Of a stretch of DNA of 7,883 bases, positions 1 to 6,562 are shown one piece after another. Position 1 is the stretch's first letter; every line of letters begins with the position of its first letter. The notes below the pieces were generated by a model. It saw only the letters and a program-made list of their open reading frames with translations, did not search any database and had not been told where the DNA came from. Made by a program: the position numbers and the translations under genes. The stretch is from JALENY01 sp036310185. GTDB lineage: Bacteria; Bacillota; Clostridia; Lachnospirales; Lachnospiraceae. The DNA is taken from the NCBI GenBank assembly GCA_036310185.1, contig JAXJSH010000009.1, forward strand, positions 1-7,883, in the 5' to 3' direction.

Positions 1-1427
1 GTCATATTGTGACGCATCTGCGTGCGGACGGAACCATTGTGGCAAGAAAGCTGGAAGCCTATTCGGATCAGGGCGCTTATGCGTCCCATGGACATAGCAT
101 CGCGGCGAAGGGAATGGGCTGTTTTCCTCAGTTGTATCCCTGTCCGAACGTTGAAGCGGACTGTTATACGGTTTTTACCAATAAACCGGTGTCAGGCGCC
201 ATGCGTGGCTACGGAATTCCTCAGGCCATGTTTGCCGTGGAGAGTCATACCGATGATATTTGCCGTAAAATGGGTTTTGACCCGGTGCAGTTCCGGCGGG
301 AACATCTGATGCCGGTGGGCTTTGTGGATGGTTTTTCCAAGAATGAAAATTATTATGATTCCTTCAATCAGTGTATGGATAAGGCAATCAAATATATGGA
401 TTATGATCGGAAAATAAAAGAATATCAGAACCAGACCGGCCCGATCCGCAAAGGGATCGGTATGTCCGTATTCTGGTATAATACGGCTGTCTGGCCCATT
501 TCCCTGGAGACTTCATCCTGCCGTATGGTCATGAATCAGGATGGCTCGGTTCAGGTACAGCTGGGTGAGACGGAAATCGGTCAGGGCGCAGACACCGCGT
601 ATACGCAGATGACGGCGGAGGTGCTTGGGATTCCTTTTGAAATGGTGCATATCGTGACCAGCCAGGATACGGATATCACACCGTTTGGAACCGGCGCTTA
701 TGCGTCCCGTCAGACTTACACAGCCGGATTCGCCATTTGGCAGACAGGAACGCTGTTAAAAGAGCGTGTGTTAAAATACGCCCATGACCTGACCAGAATG
801 CCGGTGTCAAATCTGGATATCCGGGATGGAAACATTGTCCGGACCGTTGATAACCGTGTGCTGATGAGCCTTGGCAAACTGGCCGGGACCGCATTGTACA
901 GTCTGGAAAACAGTCAGCATATAACAGCGGAAAGTACGGCCCAGGTGCGGTCAAACGCATACTCGTTCGGCTGCTGTTTTGCGGAAGTGGAAGTGGATAT
1001 TCCCATGTGCAAAGTAAAACTTCTGGATATAGTCAATGTCCATGACTGCGGAAAACTGATCAATCCGGCACTGGCGGAGGCGCAGGTCCACGGCGGTATG
1101 AGTATGGGTATCGGTTTTGCGCTTTCGGAGCAGCTGCTGTTTGATGAAAAGACGGGACGCCCCCTGAACAATAATCTGCTGGATTACAAATTGTCTACTT
1201 TTATGGATCATCCCCATCTGGAGGCACAGTTTGTGGAAAATCCGGAGCCCACCAGTCCCTTTGGAACAAAGGCATTGGGTGAGCCACCCACGTGTCCGGT
1301 GGCGCCTGCCATTCGAAATGCAATTTATCAGGCAACCGGCGTTGCCATGTATAAACTTCCAATGAATCCGCATCAGCTTTATGAACGCTTTGCGGAGGAA
1401 CATTTATTTGAGGAGGTGGATGTGTAG
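1..1427 (+). CDS. xdhA: Xanthine dehydrogenase molybdenum-binding subunit XdhA (5' partial)
   Basis: This is the C-terminal part (about 475 residues) of the large Mo subunit, which hydroxylates hypoxanthine/xanthine at a molybdopterin centre and passes electrons to the 2Fe-2S and FAD subunits. The reading frame is open from base 3 to the left edge, so the GTG at 9 is internal. The E. coli homologue is about 750 residues, so roughly 300 are missing. Visible landmarks match E. coli XdhA closely: AYASHGHSIA, the GAMRGYG loop with the substrate-site Arg (codon 204-206, equivalent to bovine XDH Arg880), the ETEIGQGAD segment, NVHDCGKLINP, and ALGEPP with the catalytic Glu (codon 1281-1283, equivalent to bovine Glu1261). 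No motif in the visible part is broken. Its TAG stop overlaps the GTG start of the FAD subunit by one base. A related purine hydroxylase with a different substrate is the main alternative. Confidence 0.93.
   Translation, partial: HIVTHLRADGTIVARKLEAYSDQGAYASHGHSIAAKGMGCFPQLYPCPNVEADCYTVFTNKPVSGAMRGYGIPQAMFAVESHTDDICRKMGFDPVQFRREHLMPVGFVDGFSKNENYYDSFNQCMDKAIKYMDYDRKIKEYQNQTGPIRKGIGMSVFWYNTAVWPISLETSSCRMVMNQDGSVQVQLGETEIGQGADTAYTQMTAEVLGIPFEMVHIVTSQDTDITPFGTGAYASRQTYTAGFAIWQTGTLLKERVLKYAHDLTRMPVSNLDIRDGNIVRTVDNRVLMSLGKLAGTALYSLENSQHITAESTAQVRSNAYSFGCCFAEVEVDIPMCKVKLLDIVNVHDCGKLINPALAEAQVHGGMSMGIGFALSEQLLFDEKTGRPLNNNLLDYKLSTFMDHPHLEAQFVENPEPTSPFGTKALGEPPTCPVAPAIRNAIYQATGVAMYKLPMNPHQLYERFAEEHLFEEVDV
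1411..1416 (+). promoter_or_regulatory. Ribosome binding site for xdhB, inside the end of xdhA
   Basis: AGGAGG lies 10 bases before a GTG at 1427. It decides the xdhB start: no in-frame ATG is nearby, the ATG at 1431 is in another frame, and the GTG overlaps the xdhA stop (TAGTG), so ribosomes ending on xdhA can restart at once. Confidence 0.85.
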
Positions 1428-2308
1428 TGTATGATTTTAAGGCATTGTATGAAGCAAAAAGCGTTGCCCATGGGATAGAGCTTTTGCAGGCGCATCCACA
1501 GGCGGTTATCATTGCCGGCGGCAGTGATGTGCTGATCAAGATGAGAGAGGGCAAACTGGCCGGTGTGGAGCTGGTCAGCATATACGGGCTGGATGAACTG
1601 CGTGGCGTCCGTATGGAAGCGGACGGAACACTTCGCATAGGTTCTCTGACCAGTTTTTCACACATTACAAAAGATCCGCTGATCCAGGAACATATCAATG
1701 TGCTGGGGGAAGCAGTGGACATGGTCGGCGGCCCCCAGATCCGCAATATAGGAACCATCGGCGGAAACACCTGCAATGGTGTGACATCTGCAGATTCCGC
1801 GTCGACGCTTTTTGCATGGGATGCAAAAATAGAGCTCACAGGTCCGGAGGGTGTGCGCGTTGTGCCGATACAGGACTTTTACGTCAAAGCGGGAAAAGTT
1901 GATCTGAGACCGGGAGAACTGCAGACCGCCATTTTGATTCCGAAAGAATCTTATGCAGGATATAAAGGCAACTATATCAAATATGCCATGCGAAATGCGA
2001 TGGATATCGCAACAACCGGCTGTTCGGTCAATGTAAAGCTGTCGGAAGACAAATCCATGATTCTTGATGCACGTATTGCTTATGGAGTGGCAGGACCGAT
2101 TCCCATGCGTGCGTCGTCTGCGGAAGCGGCTGCAAAAAATCAGCCCGTCCGTAAAGAGACAGTAAAAGCTTTTGCCGATGCGGTGCTTCAGGATATCAAT
2201 CCACGAACCAGCTGGCGTGCAACAAAAGAATTTCGACAGCATATTGCGGTAGTTCTGGCGAATCGGGCCATAACGGAATCCATCCGTTTGTCAGGAGGTG
2301 AGCTTTGA
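1427..2308 (+). CDS. xdhB: Xanthine dehydrogenase FAD-binding subunit XdhB
   Basis: This 293-residue protein is the FAD subunit of the heterotrimeric molybdenum hydroxylase. It takes electrons from the 2Fe-2S subunit and reduces the final acceptor. Its length matches E. coli XdhB (about 292), and the similarity runs end to end. The N-terminus MYDFKALYEA is typical of the family. FAD contacts are provided by the IIAGGSDVLIK segment (residues about 28-38, the family IAGGTD loop) and by GGPQIRNIGTIGGN (about 102-115), followed by CNGVTSADSAS. The C-terminal domain keeps the KYAMRNAMDIA and SWRATKEFR blocks seen in E. coli XdhB. Translation starts at GTG with a perfect Shine-Dalgarno site ten bases upstream. 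The gene overlaps its neighbours by one base on each side, so the three subunits are probably made together. No damage is seen. Confidence 0.95.
   Translation: MYDFKALYEAKSVAHGIELLQAHPQAVIIAGGSDVLIKMREGKLAGVELVSIYGLDELRGVRMEADGTLRIGSLTSFSHITKDPLIQEHINVLGEAVDMVGGPQIRNIGTIGGNTCNGVTSADSASTLFAWDAKIELTGPEGVRVVPIQDFYVKAGKVDLRPGELQTAILIPKESYAGYKGNYIKYAMRNAMDIATTGCSVNVKLSEDKSMILDARIAYGVAGPIPMRASSAEAAAKNQPVRKETVKAFADAVLQDINPRTSWRATKEFRQHIAVVLANRAITESIRLSGGEL
2293..2298 (+). promoter_or_regulatory. Ribosome binding site for xdhC, inside the end of xdhB
   Basis: AGGAGG sits nine bases before the ATG at 2308, which overlaps the xdhB stop (TGATG). It supports ATG 2308 over the TTG at 2305, and supports the cysteine-rich N-terminal extension being translated. 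Confidence 0.85.
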
Positions 2309-2943
2309 TGCAGGAAAAACATTGTGACAGTGCGGGTTCTGAAAATAATGCTTTCTCAAAACAGCATGCCTGTGGGTCATCCTGTAATGAAAGCAGCAGT
2401 GAATGCGGCGCAAGTCGGTATAAACTTGTACGCTGTACCATAAATGGTAAAAAAACAGAAAAAATGATTGATGTACGCGCATCTCTGACCGATATGCTGA
2501 GAAACGATTTCAGCCTGAGCAGTGTGAAAAAGGGCTGTGAAGTAGGGGAATGCGGAGCATGTAACGTATTGATCGACGGAGAATGCTTTAATTCCTGCAT
2601 TTATCTGGCTGTCTGGGCGGATGGGAAAAATATCCGTACATTGGAAGGCCTGCTTGGGCCGGATGGAGAATTGTCCGATATCCAGCAGGCATTTATCGAT
2701 GAGGCGGCGGTTCAGTGCGGCTTCTGTACACCGGGTTTTATCATGACGGCAGTGGAAATTCTGGAGTCGGGAAAATCGTATACGAGAGAGGAACTGAGAA
2801 AACTGTTATCCGGACATCTTTGCCGCTGCACGGGATATGAGAATATTCTGAATGCGGTGGAAAAAACGATGAAGCGGCGCCTTGGGCAGACTGGAGTGAT
2901 CCAGGGGATGGAAGCAGACAAAAATGACTGCTGTAAATCATAA
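2308..2943 (+). CDS. xdhC: Xanthine dehydrogenase 2Fe-2S subunit XdhC, with Cys-rich N-terminal extension
   Basis: This 211-residue electron-transfer subunit carries two 2Fe-2S clusters between the Mo centre and FAD. The N-terminal ferredoxin-like domain has C77, C82, C85 and C97 (GCEVGECGAC then SC). The C-terminal helical domain has C137, C140, C172 and C174 (QCGFC and LCRCTGY). These are the usual eight ligands, and residues about 38-190 align with E. coli XdhC (159 residues). The first 37 residues are extra: polar, Ser/Asn/Glu-rich, with C6, C22, C26 and C33. The tail after residue 190 is also extra and ends with C208-C209. ATG 2308 has a perfectly placed AGGAGG, and no in-frame start codon is seen near residue 38, so the extension is probably real. 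It could bind metal, but it matches no domain I recognise. Note that in other bacteria the name XdhC is used for an unrelated Mo-cofactor insertion factor; this is the FeS subunit. Confidence 0.95.
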   Translation: MQEKHCDSAGSENNAFSKQHACGSSCNESSSECGASRYKLVRCTINGKKTEKMIDVRASLTDMLRNDFSLSSVKKGCEVGECGACNVLIDGECFNSCIYLAVWADGKNIRTLEGLLGPDGELSDIQQAFIDEAAVQCGFCTPGFIMTAVEILESGKSYTREELRKLLSGHLCRCTGYENILNAVEKTMKRRLGQTGVIQGMEADKNDCCKS

Positions 2944-3010
2944 ATATAACGAAAAATCAGTTTATAAAAACGAACGATACAAAAGAAAAATATGAAATAA
3001 ATGAGGGATA

Positions 3011-3016
3011 AAAGGA
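3011..3016 (+). promoter_or_regulatory. Ribosome binding site deciding the DUF5058 gene start
   Basis: AAAGGA(G) lies eight or nine bases before the ATG at 3025. The in-frame ATG at 3001 lies upstream of this site, has no comparable site itself and would add a basic eight-residue leader, so 3025 is preferred. The 2944-3010 spacer is very AT-rich. I see no convincing terminator or promoter there, so read-through from xdhC is possible. Confidence 0.8.
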
Positions 3017-3024
3017 GAAAAAAG

Positions 3025-3750
3025 ATGGAATTTAGTCCGAACAGTACGATTTTATTTATCCTGGCGGGAGCGATTATCCTGTTTGTAATCGCTCAGTCAC
3101 TGTTTTTCCTGATTCGTGCATATCGAAGAGGAAAAGAGCTGGGAATTGACACAAAACAGATGAAAAATACCATAACATCAACGGCAATTTTTACCGTGGC
3201 ACCGGCGGTATCCATTTTGATCGGTGTCATTACTCTGTCCAAGTTTCTTGGATTGCCGCTTCCCTGGCTGCGTCTGAGTGTTATCGGCGCGATCACGTAT
3301 GAACTTCCGGCGGCCACATCTACGGCAAATGCGCTGGGGATTTCTCTTTCTGAGACCGTGACCGACCCGAAAGTTTATTCTGCGATCGCCTGGGTTATGA
3401 CACTGGGCATTTTCCCGGGTCTTATCTGGGTACCGCTGTTCATCAAAAAGATTCAGGGCGGCCTGATGAAAATCAAAAGCAAAGACAGCAAGTGGGGCGA
3501 TATATTAATGACCGCCATGTTTCTTGGTATGATCTCGGCATTTCTTGGCATGGTATTTTCGGATATCCGCTCGGGACTGACCGGATGGATCCCGATTTTT
3601 GTGCTTCTGTTTTCTGCGGCGCTTATGGGAATCTGCGGCCTTCTGATCAAAAAGTGTAACATGAAGTGGCTGGAAAACTATGCCCTGCCCATCAGTATGC
3701 TTGGCGCAATGGTATTTGCAGCGGTGATCACACCGATCATAGGAGGTTGA
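3025..3750 (+). CDS. DUF5058 family multi-pass membrane protein
   Basis: This 241-residue integral membrane protein has about six or seven hydrophobic segments: roughly residues 9-31, 52-76, 82-98, 117-140, 160-180, 185-208 and 218-239. It has a basic cytosolic-type loop after the first segment (RAYRRGK) and another near residue 145 (KIKSKDSK). The sequence fits my recollection of DUF5058, a family of unknown function found mainly in Clostridia. The short GAITYELPAA block in the middle may be a conserved core with a buried acidic residue, which is often seen in channels and transporters. The stop is five bases before the start of a second membrane protein, so the two are very probably made together and may form a heteromeric complex. 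Transport is an inference from topology. No enzyme motif, ATPase or substrate-binding lipoprotein is encoded nearby. Confidence 0.75.
   Translation: MEFSPNSTILFILAGAIILFVIAQSLFFLIRAYRRGKELGIDTKQMKNTITSTAIFTVAPAVSILIGVITLSKFLGLPLPWLRLSVIGAITYELPAATSTANALGISLSETVTDPKVYSAIAWVMTLGIFPGLIWVPLFIKKIQGGLMKIKSKDSKWGDILMTAMFLGMISAFLGMVFSDIRSGLTGWIPIFVLLFSAALMGICGLLIKKCNMKWLENYALPISMLGAMVFAAVITPIIGG
3741..3746 (+). promoter_or_regulatory. Ribosome binding site deciding the start of the second membrane protein
   Basis: AGGAGG, within the last codons of the DUF5058 gene, is nine bases before ATG 3756. It excludes the in-frame upstream ATG at 3666, which would overlap the DUF5058 gene by 85 bases. Confidence 0.85.
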
Positions 3751-3755
3751 GACAG

Positions 3756-4412
3756 ATGAAGAAAAGTTATGAGGAAATGACACATGTATATGGACGTATC
3801 TGGATCTTGTGTGCGCTTGGTATGATTTTTTCCTATCCGATTGCGGTTTGTCTGATCTATGATGCGTGGCCGGGCTGGGTTCCGGTATTGAAGGGGCTCG
3901 TGGGAGTTGCTCCGATTTTCTGGACGGTAGGTCTGATCGAAGTGCTGACTTTTGTGCCCATGCTTGGAACCGCCAGTTCCTATCTTGCATTTGTAACCGG
4001 AAATCTGACCAATCTGAAAGTTCCGGCGGCTCTTACAGCCATGGAAAATGCAAAGGTAAAACCGGGCAGCGAGGAAGGGGAAGTGATCTCCACGATTGCG
4101 GTGGCCACATCTTCAATTGTGACAACTATTATCATTGCCATCGGTGTGGCTCTGCTGGTGCCGCTGACACCGATCCTTGACAATCCGGTGGTAAAACCTG
4201 CGTTTGATAATATTTTACCGGCACTGTTCGGCGGTCTGGCAGTTGTATATGTAAGCAAAAACTGGAAAATTTCCATTGCGCCTCTTGTGTTCATGGTAGT
4301 TCTGTTTTTACTGGTTCCGTCACTGGCAAGTTCGGTTGGTGTGCTGGTTCCGGTTGGGGCTGTTATTGCGATTGGGGCGGCCAGAATTTTGTACAATAAG
4401 GGAAAACTGTAA
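3756..4412 (+). CDS. Multi-pass membrane protein, partner of DUF5058 protein (unknown function)
   Basis: This 218-residue membrane protein has about six hydrophobic segments: roughly residues 15-35, 45-70, 110-137, 148-165, 172-190 and 193-210. I do not recognise a named domain. Between the second and third segments is a glycine/serine/asparagine-rich stretch (LGTASSYLAFVTGNLTNLKVP) followed by an amphipathic charged loop (MENAKVKPGSEEGE). Such a stretch could be a re-entrant pore loop or a conserved substrate site; this is inference. The size resembles the preceding DUF5058 protein and the genes are five bases apart, as in two-subunit permeases or channels. A 74-base AT-rich gap with no clear terminator leads to the M20 hydrolase gene. 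Automated annotation may give it unrelated channel names, and I would not trust those without a structure match. Confidence 0.8.
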   Translation: MKKSYEEMTHVYGRIWILCALGMIFSYPIAVCLIYDAWPGWVPVLKGLVGVAPIFWTVGLIEVLTFVPMLGTASSYLAFVTGNLTNLKVPAALTAMENAKVKPGSEEGEVISTIAVATSSIVTTIIIAIGVALLVPLTPILDNPVVKPAFDNILPALFGGLAVVYVSKNWKISIAPLVFMVVLFLLVPSLASSVGVLVPVGAVIAIGAARILYNKGKL

Positions 4413-4470
4413 GGTATACTTATAAAATTTGATAACAAAACTGAAATCTTTTTTAGGAAAACAGGAAATA

Positions 4471-4477
4471 AAGGGAG
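4471..4477 (+). promoter_or_regulatory. Ribosome binding site for the M20 hydrolase
   Basis: AAGGGAG is nine bases before ATG 4487 and supports a start that includes the N-terminal transmembrane anchor. Confidence 0.75.
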
Positions 4478-4486
4478 CAAAAGAGT

Positions 4487-5935
4487 ATGACAGGTATTAA
4501 AATTGCACTGTTGGTATTACTGGCGGTGGTAGTTTTGTTTTTTGCAGTTCTTGTAATTCGTGCCGCTTTGTTTAAACCAAAAAAAGAACGGATTCCGTCC
4601 GGAGAAAAGATCGATCTGGATGAAAATAAAATTGTAAAAGACATGCAGGAAATGATTCGCTGTAAAACTGTTTCTTATAATAATGAGACATTAGTCCGCA
4701 AGGAAGAATTTGAAAAATTCCGGAATCTGCTGCCGAAACTGTATCCAAATCTGCACAGCACATGTGAGCGGAAGTTTCTTGGTGTAAACGGAATTTTATA
4801 CCATTGGAAGGGAAAAACAGCCGGTGATCCGGTTGTGCTCATGGCACATTATGATGTGGTTCCGGTGGAAGAATCCCAGTGGGAAAAACCGCCTTTTGAG
4901 GGGATTCTGGAAGACGGCCTGATCTGGGGACGCGGAACGCTGGATACAAAGGGTACTCTCTGCGGTATTCTGGAAGCGGCAGAAAAACTGATTGGTGAAG
5001 GTTTTGTGCCGGAACACGATATGTATTTTGCCTTTTCGGGACAGGAAGAAATCAACGGAAGAACCTGCCCGGATATGGTGGACTGGTTTGAGGCAAATAA
5101 GATTCATCCGGCTATGGTTCTGGATGAAGGCGGTGCAGTCGTAGAAAATGTATTTCCAGGTGTTTCAAGGGAATGTGCCGTGGTCGGAATCGCGGAAAAG
5201 GGTATGGCAAATATGGAATTCCACGCCAAAAGCCGGGGCGGACATGCTTCGACACCGCCGTCCCATACCATAGTAGGCGAACTGGCTCAGGCGGCAGTTG
5301 ATGTGGAAAATCATCCGTTTCCGCGTCAGCTTACCAAACCGGTGCGGGAGATGCTGGATACTTTGGGAAGACATTCTTCCTTCTTATATAAATTGATATT
5401 TGCCAATTTGTGGTGTTTTGAAGGGCTTTTTGACATGGTGTGCAAAAAGGCCGGCGGTGAACTGAATGCCATGATGCGAACCACCTGTGCCATGACAAAA
5501 ATGGAAGGCGGAAAGGCTTTTAATGTAATCCCGCCGGTGGCATCCGTAGGTATGAATCTGCGTCTGATCGGAACAGATACGTGTGATTCCGCAAAAGCAT
5601 ATCTGGAAAATGTCATTGATAATCCGAATATTGAAGTCAGCATATTTGAGGGACGAAATCCTTCCGCCGATTCGGATACCAGCTGCAAAGAATGGGAAGC
5701 GCTTTGTCAGACCATTACGGATACCTGGCAGGATGCGCTGGTTTCGCCGTACCTGATGATGGCATGCAGTGATTCGTGGCATTACAGCCGGATTACGGAT
5801 CGGGTGTACAAGTTTTCTGCTATGAAATTGTCCAAAGAGGAGCGGGGTATGATTCATGGGAATAATGAGCGGGTGCCGGTTGCGACTTTGGTGAAGACGG
5901 TGGAATTTTATGTGAGACTGATGAAAAAGTGTTAG
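4487..5935 (+). CDS. Membrane-anchored M20 family metallohydrolase (carboxypeptidase S / PM20D1-like)
   Basis: This 482-residue protein is a co-catalytic di-zinc amidohydrolase/peptidase. Residues about 5-27 form one transmembrane helix. The catalytic domain then has all expected M20 residues: H121 and D123 (MAHYDVVPV), D153 (GRGTLDTKG), E187-E188 (SGQEEING, general base then ligand), D213 (LDEGG) and H457 (IHGNNERVPV). The lid/dimerisation domain contains RGGHASTPP at about 254-262. The N-terminal anchor, overall length and the H-G-x-N-E-R-V ending resemble yeast carboxypeptidase S and vertebrate PM20D1, which cleave or make N-blocked amino acids and small peptides. Basic residues cluster just after the helix (RAALFKPKKER), so by the positive-inside rule the catalytic domain may face the cytosol. 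It does not resemble YgeY, the M20 protein of E. coli purine clusters. It follows two membrane-protein genes and may act on their substrate. The substrate cannot be named. Confidence 0.92.
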   Translation: MTGIKIALLVLLAVVVLFFAVLVIRAALFKPKKERIPSGEKIDLDENKIVKDMQEMIRCKTVSYNNETLVRKEEFEKFRNLLPKLYPNLHSTCERKFLGVNGILYHWKGKTAGDPVVLMAHYDVVPVEESQWEKPPFEGILEDGLIWGRGTLDTKGTLCGILEAAEKLIGEGFVPEHDMYFAFSGQEEINGRTCPDMVDWFEANKIHPAMVLDEGGAVVENVFPGVSRECAVVGIAEKGMANMEFHAKSRGGHASTPPSHTIVGELAQAAVDVENHPFPRQLTKPVREMLDTLGRHSSFLYKLIFANLWCFEGLFDMVCKKAGGELNAMMRTTCAMTKMEGGKAFNVIPPVASVGMNLRLIGTDTCDSAKAYLENVIDNPNIEVSIFEGRNPSADSDTSCKEWEALCQTITDTWQDALVSPYLMMACSDSWHYSRITDRVYKFSAMKLSKEERGMIHGNNERVPVATLVKTVEFYVRLMKKC

Positions 5936-5994
5936 GTGTGATTTAATGGAGAATTTCGAATAGAATGTGGGAGAGATGATTAAGATTTCCTGGC

Positions 5995-6033
5995 AAACGC
6001 TCGCGGAGCATGAAATATGCTGGCGAGCGTTTT
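5995..6033 (+). terminator. Probable transcription terminator hairpin
   Basis: A ten-base stem pairs AAACGCTCGC (5995-6004) with GCGAGCGTTT (6023-6032). A small internal bulge follows, then a five-base inner stem AGCAT/ATGCT (6007-6011 with 6017-6021) closing a GAAAT loop. The GC-rich stem ends in four Ts (6030-6033), then GCGTGTC, so the U-tract is short and termination may be incomplete. Its position 60 bases after the M20 stop fits the end of the upstream operon. Confidence 0.6.
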
Positions 6034-6160
6034 GCGTGTCGGTAAAGAGCAGAGTGAATTCGTAAGAATATCATATAAGAGGTAATTGATGCGTTTTGTT
6101 ATTGGCTGGATTTATGGCTTGGTATTATGTTGCGGTTACAGGGCGGTAATATAAAACAAA

Positions 6161-6198
6161 TGTTGGAAAATCGAACGAAATGGTTGATTTTTCTAACA
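6161..6198 (+). promoter_or_regulatory. Imperfect dyad, candidate operator for the XRE repressor
   Basis: TGTTGGAAAATC (6161-6172) is the inverted near-copy of GATTTTTCTAACA (6186-6198), with one mismatch and one extra base and a 13-base centre. The right half covers the likely -35 box. This is where an autorepressor would bind, so it is a candidate operator. It could instead be a chance match in AT-rich DNA. Confidence 0.4.
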
Positions 6199-6212
6199 AA
6201 AGGAATTATAGT
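6184..6212 (+). promoter_or_regulatory. Sigma-70-type promoter for the XRE/IrrE-Fic operon
   Basis: TTGATT (6184-6189, four of six to consensus) and TATAGT (6207-6212, five of six) are separated by 17 bases. Transcription would start near 6219 and give a very short leader of about 20 bases with the AAGGAGG site at 6221-6227. Confidence 0.6.
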
Positions 6213-6220
6213 AATAATGC

Positions 6221-6227
6221 AAGGAGG
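6221..6227 (+). promoter_or_regulatory. Ribosome binding site for the XRE regulator
   Basis: AAGGAGG lies 11 bases before ATG 6239, a slightly long but usable spacing. It supports this start. Confidence 0.75.
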
Positions 6228-6238
6228 TATTTCGAATT

Positions 6239-6550
6239 ATGAAAAATATAGCTGATAAACTTAGAGATGCAAGAGTTAAATTAGGCTTTTCACAGGATTA
6301 TGTCGCAAAATGTGTAGGATTAAGCCGTTCCGCTGTTACACAAATAGAATTGGGAAATCGAAAAATAAATGCAGATGAGATTACACAGTTTTGTAAGCTG
6401 TATCATCTCTCAGCGGATTATTTACTTGATTCCGGTTATTCGGAGACAAAACAGACCGTTTTTGCACGTGGATTTGAAGAACTCAATGAAAATGATCAGC
6501 AGGAGATTCTGAACCTGATTGCTTTTAAAAAAGCTATGAATAACCGATAA
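6239..6550 (+). CDS. XRE-family HTH transcriptional regulator (candidate repressor/antitoxin)
   Basis: This 103-residue cytosolic DNA-binding protein has a Cro/CI-type helix-turn-helix at about residues 5-62. It includes the helix 2-3 pattern SQDYVAKCVGLSRSAVTQIELG (about 18-39), with the recognition helix near S29-E37. The following LSADYLLD segment is the usual end of this domain. After a short linker, residues about 76-103 (GFEELNENDQQEILNLIAF) are predicted as an amphipathic helix, often used for dimerisation or contact with a partner. Small XRE proteins encoded just upstream of ImmA/IrrE peptidases, as in ImmR-ImmA of ICEBs1 and DdrO-IrrE of Deinococcus, are repressors inactivated by that peptidase. 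The same pairing is seen here, 12 bases apart. It probably represses its own promoter. The gene is AT-rich (a sampled row is 30% GC), unlike the upstream genes. It could equally be named an antitoxin. Confidence 0.9.
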   Translation: MKNIADKLRDARVKLGFSQDYVAKCVGLSRSAVTQIELGNRKINADEITQFCKLYHLSADYLLDSGYSETKQTVFARGFEELNENDQQEILNLIAFKKAMNNR

Positions 6551-6551
6551 T

Positions 6552-6556
6552 GGAGG
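6552..6556 (+). promoter_or_regulatory. Ribosome binding site for the IrrE-Fic gene
   Basis: GGAGG directly follows the XRE stop and is six bases before ATG 6563. It identifies the start of the long open frame that runs to the window edge, and shows co-translation with the XRE gene. Confidence 0.75.
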
Positions 6557-6562
6557 AACAGA

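Larger units (their letters stand above)
5936..6238 (+). other. Intergenic region between the M20 gene and the XRE/IrrE-Fic module
   Basis: These 303 bases have no supported gene. They contain a hairpin near the left end (5995-6032), then a featureless stretch (6036-6160), then an imperfect dyad and a promoter just before the XRE gene. Composition falls across this region from the moderate GC of the M20 gene to the AT-rich module, so it is a plausible insertion boundary. I found no tRNA, integrase remnant or convincing flanking repeat. Confidence 0.7.

Noticed and set aside
9..11. GTG as the start of the first gene
   Set aside because: The frame is open to base 3, and the translated sequence begins in the middle of the XdhA Mo domain, so it is an internal Val codon.
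676..1839. Long minus-strand ORFs opposite xdhA/xdhB, and similar ones elsewhere
   Set aside because: They lie opposite well-supported genes, have low-complexity Ser/Arg/His-rich translations, and show no family match.
3001..3003. ATG as the start of the DUF5058 gene
   Set aside because: The good ribosome binding site lies downstream of it and is well placed for ATG 3025.
3666..3755. Longer version of the second membrane protein starting at 3666
   Set aside because: It would overlap the DUF5058 gene by 85 bases, while AGGAGG sits nine bases before ATG 3756.
4413..4486. Internal promoter before the M20 gene
   Set aside because: TATACT and TATAAA are present, but no -35 box lies at an acceptable distance.
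4487..5935. M20 protein as YgeY of the purine-degradation cluster
   Set aside because: Its N-terminal anchor and motif blocks fit carboxypeptidase S / PM20D1, and the sequence does not resemble E. coli YgeY.
6089..6154. Small hydrophobic 21-residue ORF in the intergenic region
   Set aside because: It has only a weak AGAGGT site upstream and no recognisable family or other support, so a chance ORF is more likely.
5953..6237. Nine-base direct repeat ATTTCGAAT at 5953-5961 and 6229-6237, as a possible att or operator pair
   Set aside because: A nine-base repeat within 300 AT-rich bases is not rare by chance, and neither copy sits at a clear junction.
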